Shown here: positions 38,608 to 52,793 of the stretch, in pieces
Numbering within the stretch: the stretch's first letter is position 1
Layout of the letters: the number at the start of each line of letters is the position of its first letter
Made by a program: the position numbers and the translations under genes
NCBI RefSeq assembly: GCF_002078875.1
Contig: NC_034415.1
Coordinates: forward strand, 18,381,975 to 18,445,974
Reading direction: 5' to 3'
DNA length: 64,000 bases
DNA from: Numida meleagris
Taxonomy: Eukaryota; Chordata; Aves; Galliformes; Numididae
Notes under the pieces: generated by a model
Databases searched by the model: none
Told to the model about the DNA's origin: nothing
What the model saw: the letters and a program-made list of their open reading frames with translations, nothing else

Positions 38608-40748
38608 AAGGAGAGGATAGAGAGGATCCCAATTTTTGCTCATCCAATAAACAGATAGAATCTGATAGAGTCCAGTGAAAGTGGGTGGCACAATATCATA
38701 GTATTAATTTTTGATTCTGACTATAACTAATTAAATGTAAGTGTAAATTTTACAGCAAATGAAAAATTACAGGAAAAGTTTAATTCCAGGAAGGCTAAAA
38801 AATGAAAAACATTCTTTTTCTTTTTTCTTTACCTAAAGCAAAAAAAAATTGCTTTTCCATCCTCATTCTAGATTATTTAATGCATTATTCATTTGAATTA
38901 GTTTCAAAATAAAAATTCAGAAAGGTTAGTTTGGAAAAAGTTGAAGTGAAAGCTTTTGGTGTTTCCAAAATGGAACATTTCAGTTTCAGAAATGTCAAAA
39001 TAAAATGGATAATTATTTGGGTAAACCTATTTCTGTAACTCAGTTTGAATTTCCTAACAGGTTCTCTCCTCCTACTCAGGATGTGATTTTTTTGCTTCTT
39101 AGAAAATTTTTTGTTCAACACTTCTTTTCAACTCCAGATTTGATTCTGTGTGTGTAATTTTTGGTATGGAAAATACTATTTTACCTAGAGCAAATATGCT
39201 ATCAGGAATTAGTAAACTTGATCTGAAAAAGACAGTAGGTGAGGTGGGCTAACAAAATTGATTTGATTATCAAAGTGTGAGCCAAAACATTTTTACCTAT
39301 AATGCCAAACAACTTATTCTTTCACCTGTTTAAATTTCCATCTCTCAGTAGTTTGGAATTTGCTCACAAAAGGGATACAAAAGGAAAACAGAAGACAAAG
39401 TATTTGGAAAGCATTAGACAAATAATAAATTACAATTTTCTCAAATATCCCTGGGAGTTGAAATAATTCATGAAAATTCACATCTTCAGAATCTCCACCT
39501 GGCAAAAATTAGCAGTGAAGCATGTTCCAGTAGCTGAGGATGACTCTTTGAACCCCTGATATTATTTCATTATGTTTGTTCTTAGAGGAGGAAGATGTAT
39601 CAGGCTCTTTTCTGAGAGTCACCTGCCTTCACTTCCATGACCTACAGCTCTTCTTTGTCAATTCAACTCACATAGCTTGCACTTGTGGTGTCTCTTGTTC
39701 AGTCATTTAGGGCTCCTGGATGGGTAATTTACACATGTTAATCATTTGATTTATTGTTGGCCTGGCAGCTTTTTTCATTCTGTTGTATCAGTGGAAGCTA
39801 AGATGGAAAATCAAAGACTTTGTAGATTAGAGATAACTGATATCTGAACATTTCTATTTGATTTTAAAAGCACAAAAATGTTTAGTTTAGTTAACATTGA
39901 TAAACCATATTCCCAGTAACACTGAAAGGAGTAAAGGGCTCGTAGTGGATCATGCACTGTTAGTATATTTTTTGTTTGATCTTGGCCATAGATGTATTAC
40001 TATTTTCTTCTAAAGTCTGAGTGTAATTTATTTGTCAGGTTGAATGGTCAGAGAAAAAGTTCATTGACCTGAAGAAACGAATAATGTCTCCATGATGATG
40101 AAGAACATAAAAGACTCTCCTTCTTGGAAATATTAGAGTTGATAGGGAGTGTTTGAAGGAGAATGTGTCAAAGAGACTGACAGCAACATGAACAAAAGGA
40201 GGAAGGGAAATAGAAGATGAGAGGCTGAATTCATTCTCTTTGGGATTTCACGTTTAGGAATGTTAACAAAGAAAGGGTCATTATCTGGGCAGCATAACTT
40301 CCTGAACCTAGCTTTTATCTCTTCTTGTCCTTTTATGTAATTGAAAAAAAAAAGGGTCTTTTACACAGAAGAACACTGGAGGAACTACAGGAAACACGAT
40401 GAACACTGGGGAAAATCCCTCCAGTGCATGCATTTCAGCGCTTCTTCTCATGGGGTAGGATGTGGCAACATCTTTCTTGCACCCCAGGTTCGCTGTTCTT
40501 TGGAGTCTGGTTGCCTCTCTCTGAAGTTGGGAACTATTTATTGTTCCCTTTAAATGTTCCTCTCATTTTTTGCCAGTTGCTACGCTTCTCAAGAACTGCG
40601 CTGTCTTTCCACAAGCTCTTTGATCCGAGTCTATTCCTTTACTAATCCAGCTCTACTTAATCAAAGGGAAATTCCACCCTTCACTTAAAATCCAATTATA
40701 ATATTATATATTAGGCCAAATGTTTTCTATACTGTATAGAATCCATCC

Positions 40749-40778
40749 ATATATATATATATATATTTTTTTTTTTTT
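40749..40778. repeat. (AT)n then poly-T
   Basis: About eight AT dinucleotides followed by about 13 T. The same AT-to-T arrangement occurs at 29260. Confidence 0.9.
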
Positions 40779-41700
40779 CCCTCCATGGATGGGATTATTA
40801 GATTGTACACCCCTCTAAAACAGGCTTTGAAAAGCAAATCAGCTTGGAAGTTACCTAATATTCTGCTGTTGTTTTATTTATTCTCTCTTTCCCTGGCCTC
40901 ATCCTTAAACCTCCCCACCATAAATCTTAGATTTCTTAACCTAGAATAACACAATTCCTCACCTCTTCCTGGCTTGAGACTGGAGATTTCTAGCTTAGTT
41001 CAAAGGAAACAACTCACATCACAGTGACAAAACTCTTTGGGTAGGAACTGTTCTTCAGTAGGGAATTTGCCCATTGAAATAAAGAAGGGGAATAAATGAA
41101 GGAGTTATGATGCTAACAGCAGGTCTGTAAAGAATAGTTTCACAACAGGCATGAAAGAACTTCATAATTGACTCAGATTTTATCCAATTTTAGAAACAAC
41201 ATTTTTAGTCTTTATGATTAGCTGTGGGTCAGCTTTCTAATTCTGTCACCCTGATATGCATCTGTACAAGAAAACAGTGGTTTTTTTTCTAACAGTTACA
41301 ATTGCTCCATTTTTATGGATCAAAGTAGGCTGTCATAAAAATGCATAATTCTAACAGCAAGCTTTAATACAAAAATAATACTATGTATGTGATGAGCTGC
41401 TCAGCTCCACACAGAAAAAAAAAAATAGAACTAGTGAACCCAGAGGAAAAAGAAACTATCTTCATCTGAGAAAGAGAACCAGATGAAGGGTCTCCTCTAA
41501 GTACAGCTAAAGTAGATTACTTAGTTTAGCAAAACATCTGTTCTACTTAATTTGGTATTTCTAGAATGCTCTGCATTGACCATAAGTTAGCAGGTAAAAG
41601 ACACATTAAGTGACATATGCATATATGCGCCCATATATTTGTGCAGTTTGCTGGGACTGATGACTGTAAAACACAAGAAAATGACACAAACGAAAAGCTG

Positions 41701-41725
41701 TTTCCTTTGCAATTTTCCTTTGCAA
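41701..41725. repeat. Two-unit 13-bp tandem repeat
   Basis: TTTCCTTTGCAA occurs at 41701-41712 and 41714-41725. Confidence 0.75.
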
Positions 41726-43958
41726 ATATTTAATAACTCTGTAGTAAATATTTACTAAAGAATATAAAAAGGAAAATTCTCCTCTGAAGTTTGCTGTGCC
41801 AAATTTAGAGACTACTCAACCACTGAAGTATGAAACAAGGGGATTTTAGCCTTGATTTAAATGCAAATCTCATTGCCAATCTTAACTCAGGAGTCATTAG
41901 CAACACACATTATAAAAGAAATCATTCAATTTATTTACAGTGTTCATTTTTCCCACCATCCTTTGTCTTAGAATGTGCTATTCAGAAGAAAGGAAAGTTT
42001 TCTTCTTGATAAGGTACTGGTTAAAAGATGCCACTGGCCAAAACCCAGTCTCAACGTTCATGTCAGGTTTTATGACAAATTCTCCCATTTCTCCTGATAG
42101 TTATATTTTAACTGCTATGTACATATTTGAAAACAAAAGTTATGCTGGCAATTATGGAGCAGTTATGTCTGTTTTTTAACTTTATAATTGCCAATATTTG
42201 TGCAAAAATATTCAGTTTTTGGTGTGAAATGCAGGTTGTATTTGTTACAACACATAACAGTTAAAAAATATTCATGACATATGCTTAGCTCTTTCTTTTG
42301 TCTGAGGTTTTGGTACGGATTGTTTTAGGATAGTATTTCAATGTTTGGCAGAATATTTAAATTTAACTCCACAGTTGCTCAGGAATCCAGGCATATTAAG
42401 TTCAGCTTCAGGTAAACAAGATGTGTAAGCATTCCTCTGACTTTCAGAACTGCACTTACAGATCTTTTTTCTCATCTTAGCTGATCAATGAAGTGCAAAC
42501 TCTTCTGATTGATTGCAAGTTTCTATTTATATGACGGTCCATTATACTGTTTCGTAGGGTCTTGACAACTGCTTTAGGTCAGTCCAGGTGTAAAGCCAGA
42601 TAGCATGAATTCAAGACTTTAAATGTAGATTTTTCTGTTTAATGCTCAATTAATTTCATGTGACAGTCTAATGGACTGTTCTATAGTTTTTAGTGGATAG
42701 AGAAGCTGTTTCAAAAACTGCTCATGAAATAAGAAAGAAATACTTTAATGCACAACGTGAGAAAGGAAGGAACTCAATCAACCGGTTCTGTGTTCCAGAC
42801 CTGATCTGATGTACATGAATATATGAAAACTCGTGGGGCTATATTCTGTCTAACAAGGAGCTAAATTTAGTATCAAAGAGGGATGGTCCAAGGCAAGACA
42901 AGTGTAAGCACTTAACCTCATGCTCAGTTTAATTCCTGGGATTCAGCTTCAGCGAGTACAGAAGTAATATTCATTGGAAACACTGATGTGAGGTAATTCA
43001 GTTTCCCAAGCTACTGGGTTGAGGTTTGAAACTCAGTTAAGTTTCTAGAAGAGATACCAGTAGTAGTATCTATCTCTTGTATTATATGTCTGTGTATGTA
43101 TATATGCACATATATAAGAGAAAAATAACTAGTTTATCATTATTTCAATAGTACTGAGAATAGCTGTTATTTGAGTCATATAGAAATATAAGGTAAATGT
43201 TTGTGTTGCTCATACATTGCCTGCACTGGAATGTAGATTTATTTAGACTTCCTTTATAGTCAGATTCATTATTTGAACATATTTATTCAGTTTTAATCAG
43301 TGTGATTCATTTTAAAATAACTTTATACTTTCCCTCCATGCCAACACTTTATTTAAAAGTGAACGAAATAAGTGAATTTCTGATTATGGAAACCCACTGC
43401 AAAACACTGCCTGCTTTTACTCATTGTAAAAAAAAAATCAAATATACAAACATGATTTTTTAAAAAGTTTGAGATCAAAAGACATACTGCCTATGTTCTT
43501 TGCAAAACAGAAAAGAATCCTTATTTTAATGTATTTGAATAGAGTAGGTGTCACTAGCAAATTACATTACAGTCCCTGGGTAATGCAACAAGGAAAATAA
43601 GCAATAAAATACAGCTTGTTTGAACTCACTGCTACAGTGAATGGTTGGCTTTGCTTTAAAAGCGCTGTCCTTGTCAATGCATTGTCCTTAAAGACAAAAA
43701 TTGCTTGTCACCTGCTCACAGCTTATGACCTTTTTTTACAAATAAGGATTTCAGAACCAATGGATAGCTGTGTCTTAGCAAAATCATATACAAGCTGCTG
43801 TGTGCAGGGATCAGCCTAGTTAGCAAGGTTTCTAAGCAGGGATGAGACAATAGGTGCTGGGTTCTCATTGGCTCCTGAATTTCTTCAAGGTTTAAATTTT
43901 GATCTGTAGAGTTCCAGAAAATTTTGAATAGTTCTAGTGAGAGCTGTCAGGGCACCCA

Positions 43959-44036
43959 GTCCACCACAGCCATCTCTGCGATCAGTGCAGTCACCACCTG
44001 CATCCCCAGAAGTTTTGGAGATGGCTGTGGGTGGAC
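43959..44036. repeat. Strong inverted repeat (hairpin)
   Basis: GTCCACCACAGCCATCTC (43959-43976) and GAGATGGCTGTGGGTGGAC (44018-44036) are reverse complements across 18 bp with a single extra base in the right arm. They are separated by a 41-nt loop. The arms are not simple sequence and lie in a patch richer in GC than the surroundings. Possible readings are a template-switch mutation, the termini of a short non-autonomous DNA transposon, or a hairpin RNA with miRNA-length arms. No target-site duplication is seen and no transcription signal identifies an RNA gene. Confidence 0.8.
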
Positions 44037-46689
44037 CAGGCTCCAGAAAAGCAGCTAGAGAAAGTTGAAATCACCGTGGGTCAGAATATCTTGACAGCAC
44101 ACAAGTGGAACTTCTGGGAAAAGGGCAGAAGGTCGGTAGATAGTGTCTGCAGAGAGACAAGCTTATTGTGAGCTAGATTCATGATATGGATGGAAATCAG
44201 TTTCATTTTTTTTGTAGGCAGAGTTCTTCTGAGCAACTGAAGTAAAAGATTACTTAGCTATTTCTGATCATTGTTTGTGCCAGGACTGATGATTTTTTAT
44301 GTTCTGGAGAGACACTGGATCCAAATAACTGTAGTAAATTACTGTTGATAGAGGGGGAATGGGAGAAGGAATGCCAGGGTTTCATATCATTTCTACAGCT
44401 TCTTGTGGAAATATTAACGTGTAATAGTTACATAAAATTCACTCACATATGCAAGATAAAAATGTGCTACAAAAATAGTGGGCTATAAAAATAAATAAAT
44501 AGAAATCAGCAAAATTGCACTTGATAAAAATGAACTAAAGCCGGAAAAATATAACTTGACTCAAAGCCAAAATACTTCTTTAATTTGGATTTGGCTCCTA
44601 AATGAAGACAAAAGTAAAACAGATGCTAGAAATGTCAATTAAACACATTTTTCAATCTGCTTTTGATAATCTCTACCTCTTTATACATGGGCAGACTTCT
44701 GCTTTTCAAATCATTACTATACCTTCTTTTTTTTCTTTTGCTTTTTGTAAAGAATTATGTTGCTTCCACAGAGCATGACTATAGTTAGCATGTTCTTGTA
44801 GGCTTGTTTTGCATGCCATTTTCCATCCTTTAATAATTTGTTCAAAAAAAAAATCATAGTTATATTTTGTAAACAATTCTACAATGGGTAGTGCAAATTA
44901 TTTCTACCACTACTGGTAACCTACTTGCTCCTGATTTATAAATATGAATTATGGAGCCTGACCCTGTAATATCTGCTATGCAGACTCTTTGTAAGATGAG
45001 AACCTGAGGAAACTACACCTGAGAGACTTCAAAAATGTCATTTACTTTTCACTGTTTATTTTGTTTATTTCCTGTCTTCTTGGGCTGAACAATATGATCT
45101 GAGAATTCTGGCTTGTGTTCAATTCTCTGTTATACATTTCTTCTGAGAAAGTTTTGTGAGAATTTTCTCAGGAATTTGTGCATCAAAACCTTAGAAAATA
45201 TATACAAATTGTTTTTTTTGTTTTTGAAGAAGGACCTTATGTGAAGTGTAAATCAGGAATCATATTTGATCTTTTCACTTGGCATTTTCTTTTGTTAAAG
45301 GAAAATTTATTTCCTAAGTAGGATGGCTTGATATGTTTGATGTTCAACATTTTTATAATATGACAGCTAGCTGTGTACAGATGTAGTTGATTTCAGCACT
45401 TCTCTACCATGTAATGGGAACAGAGTATGGTCTGGGGTGCTAAAAGGAGGGGAGGAGAGACTGCACCTCCCTCTTTCCACCTCTCCTGTCGAGGAAAATG
45501 TACTGTAGAGTTCCATAGTGATCCACTCCAATATCTTGTAGCTCTGGGGGAAATTGGCCTAGGCCCTCCAACTATTATTTGTGACTTGACTATTCACAGC
45601 TGGAATAGCTATGGTCTTGTTATTTGTAAAACATCCATGAATTTCACTGCAGGCTTTTCTAGCAATATTGAAGCATCTGTGAATCAAACTGTTCCCCAGC
45701 TGTTCATTCGTTACCTGCCGATTCCTCCAGCACCAGAGCCCTATTAATGCTGATGGTTACACTGTGCTCCTGGTGGGCTCCTGCCACACTGTTCCTCTCT
45801 AACTGCAGCTACAGGCATTCATTCCCAACAAGAAGATGAGTGTTATTTCTTTCAATAAAAACTTGCCAATGATTGGAGTTCTAGCCAGTATTTCACTGAC
45901 AGGCATCCATGTTTAAATTTCAACCATTTTTTGTTTCCATCTTTGTAAGCCAGTCAGAAGTACTCAAGGTGATTTCCTACCTTAAAAAAAGTGTGTATTT
46001 CCACTAGGAGGGGGAAGAATTATTTTGAGGCTGTGAAGAATATACTGAATACCCACAAGTGTTGTTCTGGAGCTTCTCTTTAAAAGAGCAAATCATCTCA
46101 GAAGTCCTCAATAAATTGACTTATCAACCTCAGAAATCATAATTTCTTTTTACAATGAGAATACTGCTAAGGTTTTAATTAAAAGTTGTGAGTGATAGTT
46201 AAATTATTATAATCAGCTATACTTTTTATTTTTTTAAAGAAATGCATCACACTTCTAGATTGATTAAAAAAAAACTATTAGAACCTTAGTTGGTTGGTTC
46301 TTTGTTAGATGAGGGCAGTAGAGACAGACCAGAGACAAACATGTCTTCACAATTGAAGAGAACCTATTGTCATTTGAAACTACTAACAAATGATATCTAA
46401 TGTTCAAGATGCTCAGATTAGGCTTCAGACTCTTAGAAGCTTTCCCAAGTATCGCTAACCATGCCTAAGGCAATATCTTGCTGCTAAATGTCCATTATTA
46501 TTGTATGCTGCATCCTGAAAGACATGAGCAAGTTCTAGCTCTATTTTAGAAAGCTTGAAATTAATTAGTCTATGTTAATCAGGGAAATATATGACCTTCC
46601 TCTACATGACAGAGTTCTAGGACCTCTGTGTATTGAAGCAGAAACTTGCAATTTGATGAGTCCTGCCATGCCTGAAATGCAATGGGGTT

Positions 46690-46722
46690 GTATTGACTTT
46701 AATGAAAGTTTTGCATTCAGCC
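46690..46722. repeat. Degenerate palindromic repeat motif
   Basis: TATTGACTTTAATGAAAGTTTTGCATTCAG resembles the TTGACTTCAATGG-AGTTTTGC block of the old palindromic repeat family seen at 33177 and 37563. Only this arm is clear. Confidence 0.35.
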
Positions 46723-47250
46723 ATGATGGAGTCGTCATTTTCTTTATTCTCCAGAGATCTGCAGGTTTCTTTAAGAAAAGAGCTCACAGCCTATATGCTA
46801 ATTCATGATTTTAAGATACCTTAAACTTCTCAGGTGGCAGCAAAATGTAAAACCAATTAGTGAATTGAAAGGAGGTGGAATTGCTTTTTCACATAGATTT
46901 GTTTAATCTTGTTTTCTATCAAGGTAATTTTCTCATGGGAGGTACCCACATCCTCTTGCTATTCATCTATATACCTAGGTGGGCAGAAAAAGTGGAGATG
47001 ACATGCACATCTTGTCTGATACATCTTTTGATGAGAGCCATCAAACACCAGTGACATGCACTTGGGCAGATGTGGTTGCCTGGAATTCTGAAGTGAAATA
47101 GGATGGATATGTTCCCAAACATTTTACTGGAACTCAGCTGGGAAAGATATATTAGCTCTGTTTACAGAAAAACAGTGCCACTTATGCAAAGAGTTAGAAT
47201 TTCTTATGTTAAGATGTGTGACTCTTTTCTTTTGTATGTGATCAAATTTT

Positions 47251-47303
47251 AATTACCATTACCATTACTATTGCTATTACTATTAATATTACTACTACAA
47301 TAG
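47251..47303. repeat. Imperfect ATTACY / ATT-ACT repeat
   Basis: Runs of ATTACC, ATTACT, ATTGCT and ACT units form a trinucleotide-based imperfect microsatellite. Confidence 0.75.
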
Positions 47304-49267
47304 TTTGTACTTACACTTATTCTAGAGGTATAAATTCACACAAATATTATGCCAATCATTTTATTCTAGGCAGTTAGCTTCAAGGCATCATTAAGGGAAC
47401 TTAATTCACAGATCTCTCTAAAATGTATTGATTTTTTGACTTCTTAAGACATATCCCCAACTATTTTTGCTGTAAACATTTGATATCTTCAGGAAGCACC
47501 ATTATTTTAGAAAAAAAAATTGTGTTGTCTTTGTGAACCTCAATTCACAGTGATAATTTATTACCAGAGAGGTTTCAGTCCTTAACATTCCACGAGAAAG
47601 AACTAACTAGCTGTCAAAATCTGCCATGGCTTAATTTTGGTTTTGATTTCTAGTTCTTGTCACTAAAAACTGACTCAGTCTTAACTATTTTGGTCTAGTT
47701 TTGCTGTAATCACACCTAGCTGATTCTGTCCACTCAGATCATCTAACAAGTAAGTGGACTTAGTTTGAAGTGATCATTTATTCCTTTTTCAGTTCTTTAG
47801 GTTCTGACCTTCCACAGCTGAAGTTGCAAGACATTTTAGCTTAGGTTCTCCAGGAATTTTTTATATCATTTTTTATATCAGAAGTAATTTCAGTGAATTC
47901 AAATCACTTCACTTTTATGTCAGATTTTTAGCAAGTTAAATATTGCAAACATACAAAAACAACTGGGATTTATGTAGTATTTTTCTCCTCTGTACCATTT
48001 CTGCTACACTAATATAAATGAAGATATGCTGCAAAAAAGGGAAGATTATTATTTTTTTTGTCCCACTGTCTTTTCAATTCACATTGACATATTGACTTAC
48101 AAGAAAAAATAAGAATAGAACAGCTGAGTAGGTGGTAGCCATGCTTCCTGCCATTAGCAAAACATATTCATGCAAGTTTCATCCATGGCTGCCTGGCATC
48201 ACATCTCTGATGCTGCTCTCCCATCCACAACCTGCTGCTGGACCAGTGCTGATTGCTGCAGCAGTCTGTGCGTGCCCCAGAGCCCCTTTCCAAGCTCAGC
48301 TAACAAGTATTAATGGCTATGCTAAACTGAGTGTCTGCAGTGCTCAAGATAGCATCTTGGAAAAGTTTTTCATTTTCCTAAATGAATTAGTGAGCATTTC
48401 TATTCATTCTATTTAGAAGCTGAAGATTAAGAGGAGCATCATACTACAGGTATTATTAGACAAAAACGATGGATATTAAGCCATTATTTGTACATTAGCA
48501 AGTTTTCCCCAGGTAGGTTTTATCACTTCAAGACATTTTGTTTTGTGGTGTTCTTTTTTTGTCTAATCACCTCTAAAATTATGAACTCTCCAAGAATAAA
48601 ACATCCTGAATAGCAAAGCGGCTTGAAATATTCATAACTAAGAATGCAACTGGTAATGCTCATAAACAAAGTTGTTTGGAGACCCCTTTATTAATTTTTA
48701 ATTTATTTTCAGTCAATTCCTTATTACTTCCAAATTCCTGTAGGGGATTCTGTTAATTAATCATGTGTAAAATATTCATTAAAAACAGCTTCCTATTTTC
48801 TTCTTTTATTGCAAATTTACATTTCTAATCTTATAACCGAAATAAATGCCATTGGGTGGAGAGACCACATTAATTTTCATCAACTCCTTGAAATAGAAAC
48901 CCAGAGAACAAAATATATGGTAATAAAATCATGGTTACAGTGTGATAGCAACACGCTAGAAACAGGTATGCATATTTCAGACTGTTGTCTATCTGTGATA
49001 TAAACAGCGGGAGTTTCAAACTATTTTTGAATTTTTTTTTCCTACTCTTAAATAAGATCCATTTTCCATTGTCACTTTCCATGTGTATTTACTCTTCTGA
49101 ATGTTATAGGTCTTGGTATATATAAAAAAAAAGTTACTACTTTTGAAAGCTGGCCCAAATAATGGAGGCAAAAAGGTTTCCAAACATATTGCAATTAAGT
49201 TTTTCTTCAATCTCACTCTTTATCTAATGACTAAATAGAGGAAATGTGCTCTTGTGATTTAGTTCAA

Positions 49268-49440
49268 TGACTGGGTGTCAGCAGTCTGAATTCAATTTTA
49301 CTTCTGATATATAGTCACTTCCTAGAAAGTCATTTGCTGTCACTGGACTTCAGTTCTCTCTGTAAACCCTGACTCATATTTCTAGCCTTGTGAACTCTTT
49401 GGAATTACGCTCAAATTTATCTGATAAGGCCAGTGGAAAG
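49268..49440 (+). mobile_element. Possible MIR/CORE-SINE remnant
   Basis: The order of short blocks resembles a MIR element: TCTGAATTCAATTTTACTTC, then AGTCATTTGCTGTCACTGGAC, then TTCAGTTCTCTCTGTAAA, then a TTGTGAACTCTTTGGAATTA-type tail. Each is diverged and no A or B box is convincing, so this is a weak resemblance. Confidence 0.3.
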
Positions 49441-52400
49441 GAGTGATCAATATTAGCAGAAGTTAAATATATGCACAAATACATTTGGGGTCAGAATCTT
49501 TGGACTGTCTATTCTCAAGGGTAGTAGAAGGAGATGTTTCTGTCTTTTAGCTGTTTCAAGAAATGTGGAACATCACCATATTTGGAACTTAACAACTCTA
49601 CCATGACATACTGTCTTGTAATATCATGTTTATAATGAGATTCCATTTTTAACAATGTATTACAGTATAGGTCCCTTTTGTGTAGGTATGGCTACGATAA
49701 TATTTCTTCCCTTTCTCACCTGCCTTGGTATTTATCAGCATAAGCATAAAGAAATATTCAGATGAACCGTTAAGGATCAATAAAATTGGCAAATAAGAAG
49801 CCAAGCCAGCCTGGAAGAGAACTCCATAAAATCAGGGGCTATTCTTTTCTCTCATTAGGGCACATCTCCCACTGATGTCAGGCATATGATTAATTTTCTA
49901 AAATAAAGCCAGCTTGGTTTCTTCTTCTTTTGTTGCCAGGATGGCAGACGCTCCAAAAGAAAATGTTGTTATTTTTTTCCATATTTCTGGAGAGAAGACA
50001 CTAAAGAAATCAGGAAAAAATACTCTGGAAATGGTACCTACTGTCATGTAGCAACCTCTGAGGACATTATTCATGGCAAGATATTGGCCAAAGTCACAGT
50101 GATTACTCTTTAATCTCTTTTTTACACTAAATACAGACAGCTTTTTGTGGTTTCCTGCCATGCAGAGAATACTGGAAAAAGTAAAAATGCGTCCTGTTAC
50201 AGGCATGGGAACACAAAAGTCTGCAAATCCAAAGGAAAAATGAAGCCAACGTAAAACAAAAATAAGCATTCTAGTTCCAGCATTGGAACCAGATTAACTG
50301 ATTTCTGTTTGACCATACTAAGGCACATCAGCATGATTTTCCTCCTGCCAGCACTTCTGGTTTTGAGAGGTTCCTCCCTCAACAAACTGATCCAGTTCTA
50401 AGATAGTAGGGCCAGGAGAGAAGCACCTGAAACCCAGAGTAGCCAGAACATCATTCAACTTTGCAAGAAGAAAAGTTGAAACTTCTCCCTACACAAATGT
50501 AAATTAATTATTTGATTCTCCAACTAATCATATACTTTGGTCTTTACTAAATACCACCCCAGGACTGTAATGATGGATGTAGGATGGGTCTATGTGAATG
50601 GTGATATTGGCAGGCAAAGTAGAGCTTTTGTAGAGCTGCTGTTGAGGAGGCTCAATTACATCTAGACTAGGGAAATCTGCATTTCATGTTAAATTTCCAT
50701 TTCATGAAATGCATCTCCTCTTGTAAAGTCATTTACAAATACTTCCACTTGGACATAAAATTCACATTTTATGGTTTTCTAAATATAATTGAAGTGATTC
50801 AGAATTGCTCTGAAGCCTCTCTCTTGATGAGAACTGTTGCTGATCTGATTCTCTCCATATCACATGTAGTCCGTCATGCTCCAGAAATTGTTCAGAAACT
50901 GCCAATACTCCTACTTGGTAGGATTTTGTACTCAGCTCAAACAGATATGGATTGCTAGACAATAAATATAAGATATATACCCACATATTCATCCCAGGAG
51001 AAACCTGGCTTTTCAGTGGCTTTTTATGCACATTCTTCCCCTGCTTTATCCACTGCTTTTCCTCCCTTCAATATCTTTGTAATCATTTTCTAAATAACAC
51101 TTAAAAATTGATCTTTAACTTGTGACTCACTCCCTCTCCCATTCCTTGACATAAGAGCTCATATAAATGTTGCTCAGTGGAGATCCAGAGTTCTCCTCAG
51201 TACCATTTAATGTACATAATATCAACTCTGAGGAAATAATTATTTATTGCTGCTTCCAATTACAACAGCAGATTTCATCAAGGCCAAATTAATCACTGCC
51301 TTAAAATCATTAGAGATTATGTAGTTGTAGCTGAACCATGACTCAGCCTGATAATACTCTATCTGAAAACTAATCACCATCCACAATATCATCATCTTAA
51401 GCCAGCAATTCATCTCCATTATCTCAGTGGCTTTTCTGATTGCAACTAGATCAAAACATCTTGCTGATGTCCAGATTAATTTTACCTTATCCTTTTTTTG
51501 CCCAATTTAGTATGTGGAAAAAGTCGATTAGTAATGTTAGCCTGAGCTCAGCAAACCCAGGCCAGCCCCAGAGAGGTGCTTTCCACTCCATCAGTTCTTA
51601 TAAATTAATTCCTCTGCAATCCTTTCAAGTTCTTCACCTGAAACAAAAGCTAGGTTAAAAGTTTATGTGTCCAGGTCACTCATCCTTTTTTTACTATTTA
51701 AACTGGAGTTCTACAATTCGTTCAACAAACTGGTATTTGAGCCTGGCCTGCAAAATCTGTGTGATGCTCTCACTAACAACTCTGCTAGATTTTTTTCCCC
51801 AAGGACAACATCCTTTCGGTCCTCTTTTTTTTTACCTTTTCTCAAGTGTATGTGAAATTTTTCTTTGCTGAAGATTAGTTTTAAAATTTTACTTTGGTTT
51901 CTTGAGCTTTGCTCCCAATACATCTCTGCTTTCATTTTAATAGGAAAGAATTTACACGGGAATTTTCCATGTCTAAGTCTTTTGTGATTGTTCCTCCTCT
52001 GGTATTCAGAAATCTTAATCTTCGTTTTTTTCTTCCTTGAATATTTTTGAAAATTCTCTTATTTTATTCATTTATTTATTTTACTTGTCTACTATTACAA
52101 CACACAGGAGTTCATTATATTTTTAAGCGTCTCATTTTTCTCCCTCAGTTCTTGTCTTTTATCCTGTATTTGAGTTGTATAAGGGATATTTTTAATCACA
52201 CTCTATCACGCACACACTATCTTTAGAAGCCTTATGCAAATCTGTTCTGTACTTAATACACTTCTGTTATGAAGAAAGGTTTTAATGTTTTAGTTGAAAT
52301 TCTTCACATAAAAAACTAACAATACTAAAATGTTAAATAAAATGAAAAGTGTTTGTGACTTCACATCAAAACAGAAGTTTTTACAGGGGACTTCCAGAGG

Positions 52401-52765
52401 CCTTGAGGAAATAACTAAAGAAGGAACCAGGAAATATACTATTCCTAAAGCAAAATTACAAAGTCTATCTGTTTTGAGGCGTTGTGTTATGTATTCATAG
52501 AGGAACTGAGATGATTTCCAATTAGGCCTGTATTTTGTTTCTGTTTCCTCATTGATCTAGTAGGCCAAGAAAAGCTGGTAGGGATGAGTGTAAGAATGTC
52601 TTCTTTAATTGTCTGATTGGAGTTTCTTTGGTGAATATTTTCTTTCATTTTAATGTTCCCTGCATGTTGCGGGTTCCTTTTACCTACCTCCTTATTCACT
52701 ATTTATTTCTAGGACTACCAGGAAAATAATTGTGCAAGGAACTGCATGCAAAATGTATGTGGGTT

Positions 52766-52793
52766 TTGTTGTTGTTGTTGTTGTTGTTGTTTG
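52766..52793. repeat. (GTT)8 microsatellite
   Basis: About eight uninterrupted GTT units; likely polymorphic in populations. Confidence 0.95.

Larger units (their letters stand above)
31641..43900. other. Non-coding unique sequence
   Basis: No gene is supported; open frames are 115 codons or fewer and without domains. The stretch includes poly-T and TTC tracts (35388-35414), a TC tract with poly-T (38570-38607), an AT/T tract (40749-40778), palindromic repeats at 33177 and 37563, a p53-type site and a CTCF-like core. Blocks at 34950-35070 have a composition compatible with a conserved regulatory element, which is inference only. Confidence 0.65.

Noticed and set aside
45427..45747. 106-codon open frame on the plus strand
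   Set aside because: It has no recognisable domain, signal peptide or splice context. The length is expected in a GC-richer patch of a 64-kb window.
49898..50269. 123-codon minus-strand open frame
   Set aside because: It is F/S-rich with no family resemblance or exon signals. It is the longest non-CR1 frame but within the chance range for this much sequence.
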